From NCBI GenBank assembly GCA_001871815.1, contig MNVP01000079.1, positions 1-25,168 on the forward strand: a stretch of DNA of 25,168 nucleotides, in the 5' to 3' direction. Source of the stretch: Candidatus Omnitrophica bacterium CG1_02_40_15 (GTDB lineage Bacteria > Omnitrophota > Gorgyraeia > Gorgyraeales > Gorgyraeaceae). Of the stretch, positions 6,839 through 14,704 are shown piece after piece. Under the pieces are notes generated by a model, which was given only the letters and a program-made list of their open reading frames with translations, did not search any database and had not been told where the DNA came from. Position 1 is the first letter of the stretch. The number at the start of each line of letters is the position of its first letter. The translations under genes and the position numbers were made by a program.

Positions 6839-7789
6839 ATGCGAAAAATTAAAATTATACTCCTTTCAATTATCTTTATTATGTTTGGCGCTTTGGCGCA
6901 GGCAGCGATTGTTAATAAATTTGTAGCAGTTGTAAACGACGAAGTTATTACCCAGCAGGATGTTGACCAGTTATTGTCTGTATTATACGCCCAATACAGC
7001 CAGGAATATAAAGGCGATGAATTATTGCAGAAAATGGAACAGGTTAAGAAGGATATATTAAACCAGATAATAGAGGACAAGCTTGTCCTAAGCCGGGCAA
7101 AAGAACTGGGCATAAAGGTTACTGAGTCAGAGATAAACGAAAGGCTTGATTATATTAAAAAAGGGTTTCCTTCAGAAAAAGAGTTTTATGAAACACTTGA
7201 AACCCAAGGTGTCACAATCGCTAATTTAAAAGATAGATACAGAGACCAGATAATGATGAAAAAGCTTGTAGATTACGAGGTTAAATCAAAGGTTTCGGTT
7301 TTGCCTTCGGAGACAAGCGACTATTATGAAAAACATAGAAGCCAGTTTAGAGAAGGAGATAAATACCGGGTAAAAAACATACTGGTGAAAGCAAAAGACG
7401 ATGTCAGTTTTGAGCTCGGGAAAGTAGAAATAGACAATGTATATAATAAGCTTAAAGAAGGTGGAAACTTTGACGATCTTGCAATGCAATATTCCCAAGG
7501 CCCTAATGCAGAAAAAGGCGGAGATATGGGTTATATTGAAAAAGGCCAGATGCTCGAAGTGCTGGACAATGCCATATTTAAACTAAAGCCGGGAGAATTT
7601 TCAGAGCCTGTAAAGAGCGAGATAGGTTATCATATCTTTAAGTTAGAAGATATAAAATATGGAAAACAGGCAAGCCTTGAAGATGTTCAGAAAGATATCC
7701 AGATGGTGCTTTTCCAGGATAAATTCAAAGCGCAGGTAAACGAGTGGCTTTCAGGCCTTAAGGAGAAAGCATACATTTGTATAAAATGA
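6839..7789 (+). CDS. SurA/PrsA-like periplasmic peptidyl-prolyl isomerase
   Basis: A chaperone of 316 aa that helps exported proteins fold, probably in the periplasm. The ATG at 6839 gives MRKIK followed by a hydrophobic stretch and an AQA cleavage site, a clear Sec signal peptide; the open frame extends upstream to 6746 but only through repeat DNA. The SurA N-terminal region spans about residues 24-165 (VAVVNDEVITQQDVDQL). One parvulin/rotamase domain lies at about 170-275, with the usual GGDMGYIEKG and EIGYHIFKLE elements. E. coli SurA has two parvulin domains; this single-domain layout is common elsewhere. Confidence 0.88.
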   Translation: MRKIKIILLSIIFIMFGALAQAAIVNKFVAVVNDEVITQQDVDQLLSVLYAQYSQEYKGDELLQKMEQVKKDILNQIIEDKLVLSRAKELGIKVTESEINERLDYIKKGFPSEKEFYETLETQGVTIANLKDRYRDQIMMKKLVDYEVKSKVSVLPSETSDYYEKHRSQFREGDKYRVKNILVKAKDDVSFELGKVEIDNVYNKLKEGGNFDDLAMQYSQGPNAEKGGDMGYIEKGQMLEVLDNAIFKLKPGEFSEPVKSEIGYHIFKLEDIKYGKQASLEDVQKDIQMVLFQDKFKAQVNEWLSGLKEKAYICIK

Positions 7790-7795
7790 CAGGGT

Positions 7796-7864
7796 TTAGC
7801 GCTTAGCGAATAGCGTATAGCGGATAGGAAAAACTATACGCTAAACGCTTTACGCTCTACGCTA
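7796..7864. repeat. TAGCGNATAGCG tandem/inverted repeat before pdxA
   Basis: The left half is built of TAGCG units (TTAGCG, ATAGCG) and the right half of their complements (ACGCTA, ACGCT), around a central GGAAAAAC, so the whole can form a long imperfect hairpin. It fills the gap from the preceding stop to 6 bases before the pdxA ATG and leaves no clear ribosome site. Confidence 0.75.
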
Positions 7865-7869
7865 AATAC

Positions 7870-8700
7870 ATGAAACCTACCATATTAATTACTACCGGCG
7901 ATCCGAAAGGCATCGGGCCAGAGGTTACAAAAAAAGCATTAGAAGATCCTAAAATAAAGCGCTTAGCAAACTTTTTTGTCATAAAGGCAAATGATAAAAC
8001 AGGTTTTTCCGCAATAGAAAAAGCTGTTGAGATTTTAAAAAGATACCAAATAGATGCGCTGGTAACAGCTCCTGTCAATAAAGAAGCTATAAATAAATCA
8101 GGCATACCTTTTCAAGGGCATACTGAATATCTCGCAGAAGCCACTAATACAAAAAAGATTGCAATGATGCTTTGCGGAGGGCCGCTTAAGGTTACTACTG
8201 TTACCCGCCATGTGCCTTTAAAAAAAGTTTCTAGCGCTATAACCCAGGCAAAAATAATAGAAGCTGTGATATTGACAGACTCTGGCTTAAAGAAATATTT
8301 TGGAATTAAAAATCCAAGGATAGGCGTATGCGCATTGAATCCGCATTGCGGAGAGGGCGGGGCAATAGGGCGGGAAGAACAGGATATAATAATGCCTGCT
8401 ATTAAAAAAATAAGGCGCTTTGTCCAGGGAATCAATGGGCCAATTTCCGGCGATGTTATTTTTTATATGGCTTATAATGGCAAATTAGACGCTGTTATCT
8501 CAATGTACCATGATCAGGGGCTTGGGCCATTAAAGATGGCGGCTTTTGAAAAAGGCGTAAATGTTACATTGGGCCTTCCTTTTATCCGTACTTCTCCAGA
8601 CCACGGCACTGCCTATGATATAGCAGGTAAGGGCATAGCAAATCCAAGCTCTATGAAAGAAGCTATAAAACTTGCGGTTAATATGTGTCATTCAACATAA
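7870..8700 (+). CDS. pdxA: 4-hydroxythreonine-4-phosphate dehydrogenase, short form
   Basis: PdxA oxidises 4-phosphohydroxy-L-threonine in pyridoxal 5'-phosphate synthesis. The metal-binding histidines are present in the standard contexts GHTEYLA, MYHDQGLGPLK and TSPDHGTAYDIAGKG, and the TGDPKGIGPE opening is typical. At 276 aa it is about 50 residues shorter than most PdxA proteins. The missing part lies after residue 38, where FFVIKANDKTGFSAIEKAVE replaces the longer segment between the first beta strands and the helix before the APVNKEA motif. The metal site is intact. Some relatives act on D-threonate or D-erythronate 4-phosphate instead, and this cannot be excluded. Confidence 0.85.
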   Translation: MKPTILITTGDPKGIGPEVTKKALEDPKIKRLANFFVIKANDKTGFSAIEKAVEILKRYQIDALVTAPVNKEAINKSGIPFQGHTEYLAEATNTKKIAMMLCGGPLKVTTVTRHVPLKKVSSAITQAKIIEAVILTDSGLKKYFGIKNPRIGVCALNPHCGEGGAIGREEQDIIMPAIKKIRRFVQGINGPISGDVIFYMAYNGKLDAVISMYHDQGLGPLKMAAFEKGVNVTLGLPFIRTSPDHGTAYDIAGKGIANPSSMKEAIKLAVNMCHST

Positions 8701-8760
8701 TAGGGGCCGATTAATAATCGGCCCCTACAAATAATGTAGGGGCGGCATATTATGCCACCC
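8701..8760. repeat. Two adjacent GTAGGG-type palindromes before rsmA
   Basis: TAGGGGCCGATTA (8701-8713) pairs exactly with TAATCGGCCCCTA (8715-8727). A second palindrome follows, GGGGCGGCATA (8739-8749) against TATGCCACCC (8751-8760). The first abuts the pdxA stop. The second contains the ATG at 8752, which is why that ATG is not preferred as the rsmA start. Confidence 0.85.
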
Positions 8761-8769
8761 GCTTATGGT

Positions 8770-9729
8770 ATGTTAAAACTGAGCGAAGTTAAGGCCATTC
8801 TCCGGGAATATAATATCCGCCCCAGCAAACGATTTGGCCAGAATTTTCTAATAGACCAGAATATTAAAAATAAGATAATAGGCTCTATGCAGTTAAAAAA
8901 AGAGGATATTGCCCTTGAAATAGGCCCTGGATTAGGCGCATTGACAGAAGATTTGAGCAAAAAAGCAAGAATGTTAATTGCGGTAGAAAAAGATAAAAGG
9001 CTTTATGATTATCTAAGAGGTGTCATTGCGAGGGGAGCTTTCAAGTGTAGCAACCGAAGCGGACGAGGACGAAATGTCCGAGGAAGTGCCGAGTCCTCCG
9101 GACGAGGCCAATCTCATTTAGAATTAATAAACGACGATATTCTTAAATATTTAAAATCTGTAGGGATAGAACAATGTTCTGTCCCTACAAAACTGATTAT
9201 CGTTGGCAATCTCCCGTATTCAATATCCAGCCCGATATTGAAAAAGCTAATAGACAATAGAAGCAGTATAAAATCTTTATATGCCACTGTTCAGGCAGAA
9301 TTTGGGGAAAGGATTGTTGCTCTGCCAGGAACAAAGGATTATGGATCCTTATCTTGCTATGCGCAGTTTTATGGAGAACCCAAGATTTTATTTAAAATAC
9401 CAAAAGGCGCGTTTTTTCCTGTTCCTGAAGTTGATTCATGTTTTTTAAAGATAGGCTTTGAGAAACAACTGGATAGTTCTATTGATCAAAGCCTGCTTTT
9501 TAAAATAATCCGCTCATCTTTTGAGAAGCGCAGAAAAACTATTTTGAATTCCATGGCTTCTTCAGGCATATTCAAATCCAAGCAAGATGCTCTTTTACGC
9601 CTGACAAAAGCCCAAATATCTCCCACCCGCCGCCCAGAAACAATTTCATTGCAAGAATTCATAAAGCTATCCGCAACAAGTAGGGACAGCACACCGTGCT
9701 GTCCCTGCGCCGCCATCAAATCCCGTTGA
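8770..9729 (+). CDS. rsmA: 16S rRNA dimethyladenosine transferase with three repeat insertions
   Basis: RsmA (KsgA) dimethylates two adjacent adenosines near the 3' end of 16S rRNA during small-subunit maturation. Motifs are RPSKRFGQNFLID, the SAM-binding ALEIGPGLGALTE and the catalytic VGNLPYSIS, followed by the C-terminal helical domain. The ATG at 8770 is chosen over 8752, which lies in a palindrome. Of 319 aa, about residues 84-115 (encoded by about 9021-9114), 130-140 (9159-9189) and the last 15 (from 9682) are repeat-encoded and foreign to the family. All keep the frame; the first two fall between the SAM-binding half and NLPY. The catalytic motifs are untouched. Confidence 0.92.
   Translation: MLKLSEVKAILREYNIRPSKRFGQNFLIDQNIKNKIIGSMQLKKEDIALEIGPGLGALTEDLSKKARMLIAVEKDKRLYDYLRGVIARGAFKCSNRSGRGRNVRGSAESSGRGQSHLELINDDILKYLKSVGIEQCSVPTKLIIVGNLPYSISSPILKKLIDNRSSIKSLYATVQAEFGERIVALPGTKDYGSLSCYAQFYGEPKILFKIPKGAFFPVPEVDSCFLKIGFEKQLDSSIDQSLLFKIIRSSFEKRRKTILNSMASSGIFKSKQDALLRLTKAQISPTRRPETISLQEFIKLSATSRDSTPCCPCAAIKSR
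9021..9114. repeat. Palindromic element inserted in frame within rsmA (first)
   Basis: The stretch begins GTCATTGCGAGG and ends CCAATCTC, the ends of the dispersed type also present at 6747-6835. It contains an internal hairpin, GGACGAGGAC/GTCCTCCGGAC, and GGACG/TGTCC steps. It translates to about 31 residues rich in Arg, Gly and Ser, unlike the surrounding enzyme. Confidence 0.75.
9159..9189. repeat. GTAGGG-type palindrome inserted in frame within rsmA (second)
   Basis: TGTAGGGATAGAACA (9159-9173) pairs with TGTTCTGTCCCTACA (9175-9189), 15 bp with one G-T. A near-identical palindrome is intergenic at 15710-15740. It adds roughly VGIEQCSVP to the protein just before the strand leading into the NLPY motif. 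Confidence 0.9.
9682..9706. repeat. GTAGGG-type palindrome forming the rsmA C-terminus
   Basis: AGGGACAGCAC (9682-9692) pairs exactly with GTGCTGTCCCT (9696-9706). It lies within the last codons of rsmA, so the natural end of the enzyme has been replaced by a Cys- and Arg-containing tail of about 15 residues. Confidence 0.88.
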
Positions 9730-9749
9730 CAACAAGCTGTATATATGAT

Positions 9750-9959
9750 ATTTTAAGTGAGACCATGACTTACGGGGTTCGAAGAACGACGTAAGTCATC
9801 TGGTCGAACTTACCCCGCCCTTTTGAATAGCAAGCTGAGAAAAATTGCTAAAAGGGCGGGATTAATTCGCACATTGACTTACGTTCACTCGTTTCGTCCC
9901 GCCCTTTCTACGAAAGGGCGGGGCTTCGCTCGTTCCATAAGTCAAGTGCTCATTAAAAT
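9750..9959 (+). repeat. Four-helix covarying repeat, copy 1 (upstream of gatC)
   Basis: Closing stem P1 is ATTTTAAGTGAG (9750-9761) with GCTCATTAAAAT (9948-9959), leaving one bulged G. P2 is ATGACTTACG (9765-9774) with CGTAAGTCAT (9790-9799), plus ACC with GGT. P3 is CCCGCCCTTTT (9814-9824) with AAAAGGGCGGG (9850-9860). P4 is TTGACTTA (9874-9881) with TAAGTCAA (9938-9945), holding an extra CCCGCCCTTT/AAAGGGCGGG hairpin. Conserved linkers are CGAACTTA before P3 and ATTAATTCGC after it. The copy ends one base before the gatC ATG, and there is no Shine-Dalgarno sequence. Confidence 0.88.
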
Positions 9960-9960
9960 T

Positions 9961-10251
9961 ATGGCTATAAATAGAGACACTGTCAAATATACGGCTAATC
10001 TGGCAAGGATAGAGCTGTCAGATAAGGAATTAGAGCATTTCACAGGGCAATTAGACAGAATTTTAGCGTATGTGGATAAGCTGAATACTCTGAATGTCTC
10101 CGATCTTGAACCAACAAGCCATGTCCTGGATATGAAAAATGTCTATAGAGATGATGTTGTCAAAAAATCATTGCCAGTTGCTGACGTTATAAAAAACGCT
10201 CCAAGTAAAGAGAATAATTTATTTAAGGTTCCGAAAATCATAGAAACCTAA
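9961..10251 (+). CDS. gatC: Asp/Glu-tRNA amidotransferase subunit C
   Basis: GatC holds GatA and GatB together in the enzyme that converts Glu-tRNA(Gln) and Asp-tRNA(Asn) to the amide forms. From the ATG at 9961 it is 96 aa, the usual size, with the family pattern: TVKYTANLARIELSDKE at the N-terminus, a central helix ending in LDRILAYVDKLN, and VxDLEPTSHV. The open frame extends upstream to 9823, but only through the structured repeat, so that longer start is rejected. The gene begins directly after the repeat and is followed after two bases by gatA. Confidence 0.93.
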   Translation: MAINRDTVKYTANLARIELSDKELEHFTGQLDRILAYVDKLNTLNVSDLEPTSHVLDMKNVYRDDVVKKSLPVADVIKNAPSKENNLFKVPKIIET

Positions 10252-10253
10252 CT

Positions 10254-11699
10254 ATGCTAAATACCCTTACAGCTCACGAACTTATTAATCTTTTATCTAA
10301 AGGGGATATCCTGCCTATAGATATATGCAATAGTATTATTAATAAAATAGAAAAGCAAGAGAAGAGCCTTAATGCCCTGGCGCACTTTGATAAAGAAAAG
10401 GCTTTAGAGAGATGCAAAAATCTTAAAGAAAGCGTTAATAAAGGCGGGCTTTGGGGTATCCCTATTTTTATAAAAGATAATATCTCGGTTAAAGATGAGC
10501 TTACCACTTGTTCCTCAAAAATTCTTAAAGGTTTCAAGCCCCCTTACAATGCCACTGTAATAGAAAAACTCATAGATATAGGCGCAGTATTAATGGGTAA
10601 AACTAATATGGATGAATTTGCGTTTGGCTCATCTACTGAAACCTCGTGTTATGGCCCAACCAGGAATCCATGGGATTTGGAAAGAATTCCAGGAGGCTCA
10701 TCAGGCGGCTCTGCAGCAGCTGTTGCAGGAGACGAAGCAATATTTAGCCTTGGTTCAGATACAGGCGGTTCAATAAGACAGCCAGCCAGCCTTTCGGGAG
10801 TAGTGGGTTTAAAGCCGACATATGGCAGGGTTTCCAGATACGGCCTTATAGCATTTGCATCTTCTTTGGATCAGATAGGGCCTATTACAAAAGATGTAGA
10901 AGATGCGGCAATTTTATTAAAAGCTATATCCGGGCGCGACGAAATGGATTCAACTTCTGCTGATATACCTGTTTCAGACTATGTATCCAATATAAAGAAA
11001 GGCATCAAAGGCTTAAAGATAGGCATTCCAAAAGAATATTTTATTGAAGGGGTAGATAAAGAAGTCAAGGGCTCAATCAAGCTGGCTATAGAAGAACTGG
11101 AGAAACTGGGAGCGGTTTGCGAAGATACCAGTTTGCCGCATACTGAATATGCAGTGAGCGTGTATTATTTAGTCGCAACAGCTGAGGCCAGTTCGAATCT
11201 TGCAAGGTTTGACGGAGTTCAATACGGCATGAGATCAGAAAATATAACATCAATAATAGATATGTATAAGAAAACGCGTAAGGAAGGATTTGGGGATGAG
11301 GCAAAACGCAGGATTATTTTAGGGACATTTGCTCTTTCGAGCGGATATTACGACGCATATTATTCAAAGGCGTTAAAAGTCAGGACATTGATAAAAATAG
11401 ATTTTGACAGAGCATTCGAGAAATTTGACGCAATAGTTACGCCGACTTCTCCCACAGCTGCGTTTAAGATAGGCGAGAAGATAAGCGATCCTCTTACAAT
11501 GTATCTTTCAGATATATTTACAATTTCTGCAAATCTGGCAGGTATTCCTGGCATATCCATACCATGCGGGTTTACAAAAAATAACCTGCCAATAGGGCTT
11601 CAGATACTTGGAAAACCTTTTGACGAAGAGACAATTTTGAGGATAGCGTGGAATTACGAACAAAATACAGAATGGCATAAACGAAAACCAGGATCATAA
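10254..11699 (+). CDS. gatA: Asp/Glu-tRNA amidotransferase subunit A
   Basis: GatA is the glutaminase of the complex and supplies ammonia to GatB. The 481-aa protein has the amidase-signature Ser-cisSer-Lys set: Lys74 in IFIKDNI, the GGSSGGSAAAVA loop near residues 146-157 and SDTGGSIRQPAS near 168-179, which holds the nucleophilic Ser. Length and motifs are ordinary. It starts two bases after the gatC stop, so the two are co-translated. The gatB gene follows after a 127-base structured gap. Confidence 0.97.
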   Translation: MLNTLTAHELINLLSKGDILPIDICNSIINKIEKQEKSLNALAHFDKEKALERCKNLKESVNKGGLWGIPIFIKDNISVKDELTTCSSKILKGFKPPYNATVIEKLIDIGAVLMGKTNMDEFAFGSSTETSCYGPTRNPWDLERIPGGSSGGSAAAVAGDEAIFSLGSDTGGSIRQPASLSGVVGLKPTYGRVSRYGLIAFASSLDQIGPITKDVEDAAILLKAISGRDEMDSTSADIPVSDYVSNIKKGIKGLKIGIPKEYFIEGVDKEVKGSIKLAIEELEKLGAVCEDTSLPHTEYAVSVYYLVATAEASSNLARFDGVQYGMRSENITSIIDMYKKTRKEGFGDEAKRRIILGTFALSSGYYDAYYSKALKVRTLIKIDFDRAFEKFDAIVTPTSPTAAFKIGEKISDPLTMYLSDIFTISANLAGIPGISIPCGFTKNNLPIGLQILGKPFDEETILRIAWNYEQNTEWHKRKPGS

Positions 11700-11700
11700 C

Positions 11701-11815
11701 TTCTCGACTCTGTTTCCATATTTTGCTTCCATGACCGCTCGAAGAATATAGAGGTTACAGTTATAATATCGTTCGAGCGGCAGACGTGGCTATACATGTA
11801 AACCCAGTCGAGAAC
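11701..11815. repeat. Structured hairpin between gatA and gatB
   Basis: TTCTCGACT near 11700-11709 pairs with AGTCGAGAA near 11807-11815, and an inner stem CCGCTCGAA pairs with TTCGAGCGG. The strands between also pair in part (GTTT with AAAC, CAT with ATG, GC with GC). The element fills nearly the whole stop-to-start gap and, like the other structured gap elements, leaves gatB without a clear Shine-Dalgarno sequence. There is no second copy in the window. Confidence 0.7.
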
Positions 11816-11826
11816 AGACAATAATT

Positions 11827-13293
11827 ATGGATTACGAGATAGTTATAGGATTAGAAGTTCATCTTCAACTCAATACAAAGAGCAAGGTATTTTGCGGATG
11901 CAGCACGGATTTTGGCTCAGCGCCCAATACGCAAGTTTGCCCTGTCTGCCTTGGTTTTCCAGGCAGCTTGCCTGTTTTAAATAGGCGAGCCCTAGAACTT
12001 GGGGCAAAGGTCAGCATTGCTTTGAATTGCCAGATTGCGGAAAAGATAAGGTTTGACAGAAAAAATTATTTTTATCCGGACTTGCCGAAAGGCTACCAGA
12101 TTTCTCAATTTGATCAACCATTAGCCCAGCATGGGAAGCTTTCGATAATCGTAGGGAACAGCCGCGGCCGTTCCCTACAGAAAATAGTTGACAAAACAGA
12201 GAAAAAAATACGGATAAGAAGGGTGCACCTTGAGGAAGACACTGGAAAACTTTTTCACCAAAAGGATTCAAGCCTCATAGATTTTAACAGGTGCGGAATC
12301 CCGTTATTAGAAATAGTAAGCGAGCCTGATATGAATTCTCCGGAAGAGGCATATCTGTATCTTACGGCTTTGAAATCAATTTTAGAATACCTGGACGTCT
12401 CTGATTGCAATATGGAAGAAGCGAGCCTCAGGTGTGACGCGAATATATCCCTTAGAAAAAAAGCCGATAAAAAACTGGGGACAAAAACAGAGATAAAAAA
12501 TATGAACTCATTTAAAGGCGTCAAAGCCGCGCTTGAATATGAAACAAAGCGCCAGATGGGCTTACTGGAAGACGGGAAAAGGATTATCCAGGAAACCCGG
12601 CTTTATAATACAGAAAAAGGAGTTACAGAGCCTATGAGATCAAAAGAAGAAGCGCATGATTACAGGTATTTCCCAGAGCCGGACCTGGCGCCTTTTAATT
12701 TCGAAAAAAGTTTTTTAAAGTCTATTGAGAAAAACATGCCTGAACTTCCTGAGCATAAAAAGAATAGATTTATAAAAGACTATCAGCTTTCAGGCTATGA
12801 TGCTGGGATAATTGTCTCTGACAAAAACACCGCTGATTATTTTGAAAAATGCGCTAGCTTGTACAGCAATCCCAAAACAATCGCTAACTGGCTTATTGGA
12901 GACGTCTTCGCATACATGAAAGCCAATAATGTATCTATAAAAGATTTAAACTTGAAAGAGAGTTACCTCTCAGGTATGCTTAGAATGATTGACAGCGGCG
13001 TTATTACAGGAAAAGTCGCAAAAACGCTTTTGATAGAGATTATACAAACAGGCAAAGATCCTGGAAAACTAATAAAGGAAAAAGGCCTTGAGCAGATTTC
13101 CGATGTCAAGCTGTTAGAAGCTGCTACGGATCAAGTTATTGCTGAAAACCCGAAATCAGCGGAAGATTTTAAAAACGGCAAGGATAATGCTATAATGTTT
13201 CTTGTAGGAAAGGTGATGCAGAAGACAAAAGGCAGGGCTGACCCCAATAAGGTTAATGAAATTCTAAGGAATAAACTGAAGGGAGACGCATGA
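11827..13293 (+). CDS. gatB: Asp/Glu-tRNA amidotransferase subunit B with a repeat insertion
   Basis: GatB binds the mischarged tRNA and carries out phosphorylation and amidation. It has 488 aa: the GatB/E catalytic cradle opens YEIVIGLEVHLQL, with zinc ligands C23-x-C25 and C39-x-x-C42, then RRVHLEEDTGKL and DFNRCGIPLLEIVSEPD. A C-terminal YqeY-like tail domain follows (about 340-488). About residues 107-118 (IIVGNSRGRSLQ) come from a palindrome at 12151-12178 between a GKLSI strand and KKIRIRRVHLEED. The stop overlaps the next start as ATGA. Confidence 0.96.
   Translation: MDYEIVIGLEVHLQLNTKSKVFCGCSTDFGSAPNTQVCPVCLGFPGSLPVLNRRALELGAKVSIALNCQIAEKIRFDRKNYFYPDLPKGYQISQFDQPLAQHGKLSIIVGNSRGRSLQKIVDKTEKKIRIRRVHLEEDTGKLFHQKDSSLIDFNRCGIPLLEIVSEPDMNSPEEAYLYLTALKSILEYLDVSDCNMEEASLRCDANISLRKKADKKLGTKTEIKNMNSFKGVKAALEYETKRQMGLLEDGKRIIQETRLYNTEKGVTEPMRSKEEAHDYRYFPEPDLAPFNFEKSFLKSIEKNMPELPEHKKNRFIKDYQLSGYDAGIIVSDKNTADYFEKCASLYSNPKTIANWLIGDVFAYMKANNVSIKDLNLKESYLSGMLRMIDSGVITGKVAKTLLIEIIQTGKDPGKLIKEKGLEQISDVKLLEAATDQVIAENPKSAEDFKNGKDNAIMFLVGKVMQKTKGRADPNKVNEILRNKLKGDA
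12151..12178. repeat. GTAGGG-type palindrome inserted in frame within gatB
   Basis: GTAGGGAAC (12151-12159) pairs exactly with GTTCCCTAC (12170-12178), around the self-complementary GCCGCGGC. The insertion lies in a loop of the catalytic domain and does not disturb the zinc cysteines or the HLEED motif. Confidence 0.88.
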
Positions 13294-14585
13294 AAAAAAG
13301 AATTGTGTTGTTGTTAATTATTGTTAGTTTTGTACTAGGTATTACAGCCCACAATATCAGCTTTGCTGAAAAAGCTGATAAAGAAGTTCAGCAAAAACAA
13401 AAAGTAGATGATCTTTATAAAGAACTGGAGCTCTTTTCAGACGCTGTAAGTATAATCCGGGCAGATTACGTTGAAGAGAAAAAATCAAAGGATCTTATAT
13501 ATGGCGCGCTTAAAGGGATGCTGGCTTCTTTGGACCCTTATAGCCAATTCATGGATCCTGATACTTATAATGAGATGAAGGTGGAAACAGGGGGTGAATT
13601 TGGCGGCATAGGCATAGAGATTACCCTTAAAGACGATCTTCTGACAATAATATCTCCTATTGATGACACGCCTGCGTATAAAGCAGGGCTTAAGGCAGGA
13701 GATAAGATTGTAAAAATAGACGGCGCTATTATAAAAGACATCACGCTTATAGAAGCGGTCAAAAAATTAAGAGGCAAACCAGGCACAGATGTAAATATTA
13801 TAGTTCTCAGAGAAGCTGATAAAAAACTTCTGGAGTTTACAATAACAAGGGCCATAATTAAAATAGCGAGCATTAAAAAAGCAGAGATACTGGAACCTGG
13901 CATCGGCTATATCAGGCTTGCTGAATTTCAGGAAAATACACCTAAAGACCTGTCAGAAGCGCTGAAAAAATTAGAGGCAGAAAACCTAAAAGGGCTTTTG
14001 CTGGACCTTAGGAATAATCCAGGCGGGCTCTTAGACGTGGCAGTAGAGGTGGGAGGAAAATTTATTCAAGAAGGCAAAGTAGTTGTCAGCACAAAAGGAA
14101 GGGTTGAAACCCAGAATATAGAATTCAAATCAAGGAATAAAAATAATCATCATCTGGATTACCCAATAGTGGTGCTTATAAACGGCGGCAGCGCGTCTGC
14201 GTCTGAAATCGTAGCAGGCGCCTTGCAAGATTACAAGAGGGCAATTCTCTTGGGCACTAAGAGTTTTGGCAAAGGCTCTGTTCAGACAGTTGTGCCTATG
14301 TCAGATGGCTCTGCAGTAAGGCTCACTACAAGCAAGTATTATACGCCGAAAGGCCGCTCTATTCATGGAGAAGGCATAATGCCTGATATTCTGGTTGAAT
14401 ACGAAGAGCGTCCTATGAAGGATAAAGAAGTGGATAAAGAAGCTGCTTTGCTTGAAAAATTACTGGAAGGCAAAGAAAAAACACCTGAGGAAAAGACAGA
14501 GGAGAAAAAGAAGAAAGAACTGGATAACCAGCTTCTGAGAGCAGTGGATGTTTTAAAAGGAATAATTATTTACAGCGGGAAATAG
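13290..14585 (+). CDS. C-terminal processing peptidase (S41 family)
   Basis: A secreted or periplasmic serine protease of 431 aa that trims C-termini. A Sec signal or anchor lies at residues about 3-26. A PDZ domain follows at about 95-175 (GGEFGGIGIEI opening, AGLKAGDKIVKIDG), then the tail-specific protease domain at about 185-375. The Ser-Lys dyad is visible: the GGSASASE serine cluster at 299-306 and Lys328 in SFGKGSVQT. The last 50 residues are a charged, Glu/Lys-rich tail. It overlaps the gatB stop by four bases, so it is in the gat transcription unit. Confidence 0.94.
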   Translation: MKKRIVLLLIIVSFVLGITAHNISFAEKADKEVQQKQKVDDLYKELELFSDAVSIIRADYVEEKKSKDLIYGALKGMLASLDPYSQFMDPDTYNEMKVETGGEFGGIGIEITLKDDLLTIISPIDDTPAYKAGLKAGDKIVKIDGAIIKDITLIEAVKKLRGKPGTDVNIIVLREADKKLLEFTITRAIIKIASIKKAEILEPGIGYIRLAEFQENTPKDLSEALKKLEAENLKGLLLDLRNNPGGLLDVAVEVGGKFIQEGKVVVSTKGRVETQNIEFKSRNKNNHHLDYPIVVLINGGSASASEIVAGALQDYKRAILLGTKSFGKGSVQTVVPMSDGSAVRLTTSKYYTPKGRSIHGEGIMPDILVEYEERPMKDKEVDKEAALLEKLLEGKEKTPEEKTEEKKKKELDNQLLRAVDVLKGIIIYSGK

Positions 14586-14594
14586 TATTAAAAA

Positions 14595-14656
14595 GCTATA
14601 AGCCATAAGCTGTAAGTTTTAAGCTTAAAGCTTACAGCTTAAAATTTAAAACTAAA
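14595..14656. repeat. AAGCTATAAGC-type repeat between protease gene and tsaD
   Basis: AAGCTGTAAG (14607-14616) pairs exactly with CTTACAGCTT (14631-14640), flanked by further AAGC/GCTT and TTTAAG/CTTAAA units. The same kind of sequence is found at 21850-21935. Behind it is a T-rich stretch to the tsaD start, and no strong ribosome site is visible. Confidence 0.75.
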
Positions 14657-14704
14657 TAATTTTGACTTTTTCGTTTTTATTTTTAAGTTTATCAATAAAA
14701 CAAC

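Noticed and set aside
8752..8769. Upstream ATG of rsmA at 8752
   Set aside because: It sits inside a palindrome and adds six residues (MPPAYG) not seen in the family; ATG 8770 gives the expected start.
9750..9959. Cloverleaf shape suggesting a tRNA or tmRNA
   Set aside because: Arm lengths are wrong, there is no T-loop (GTTCRA) or CCA-like end, and the element is three times tRNA length.
9823..9960. N-terminal extensions of gatC, larB, the bactofilin and the aldolase into upstream DNA
   Set aside because: In each case the extra codons are read from structured repeats, and the family alignment begins at the later ATG.
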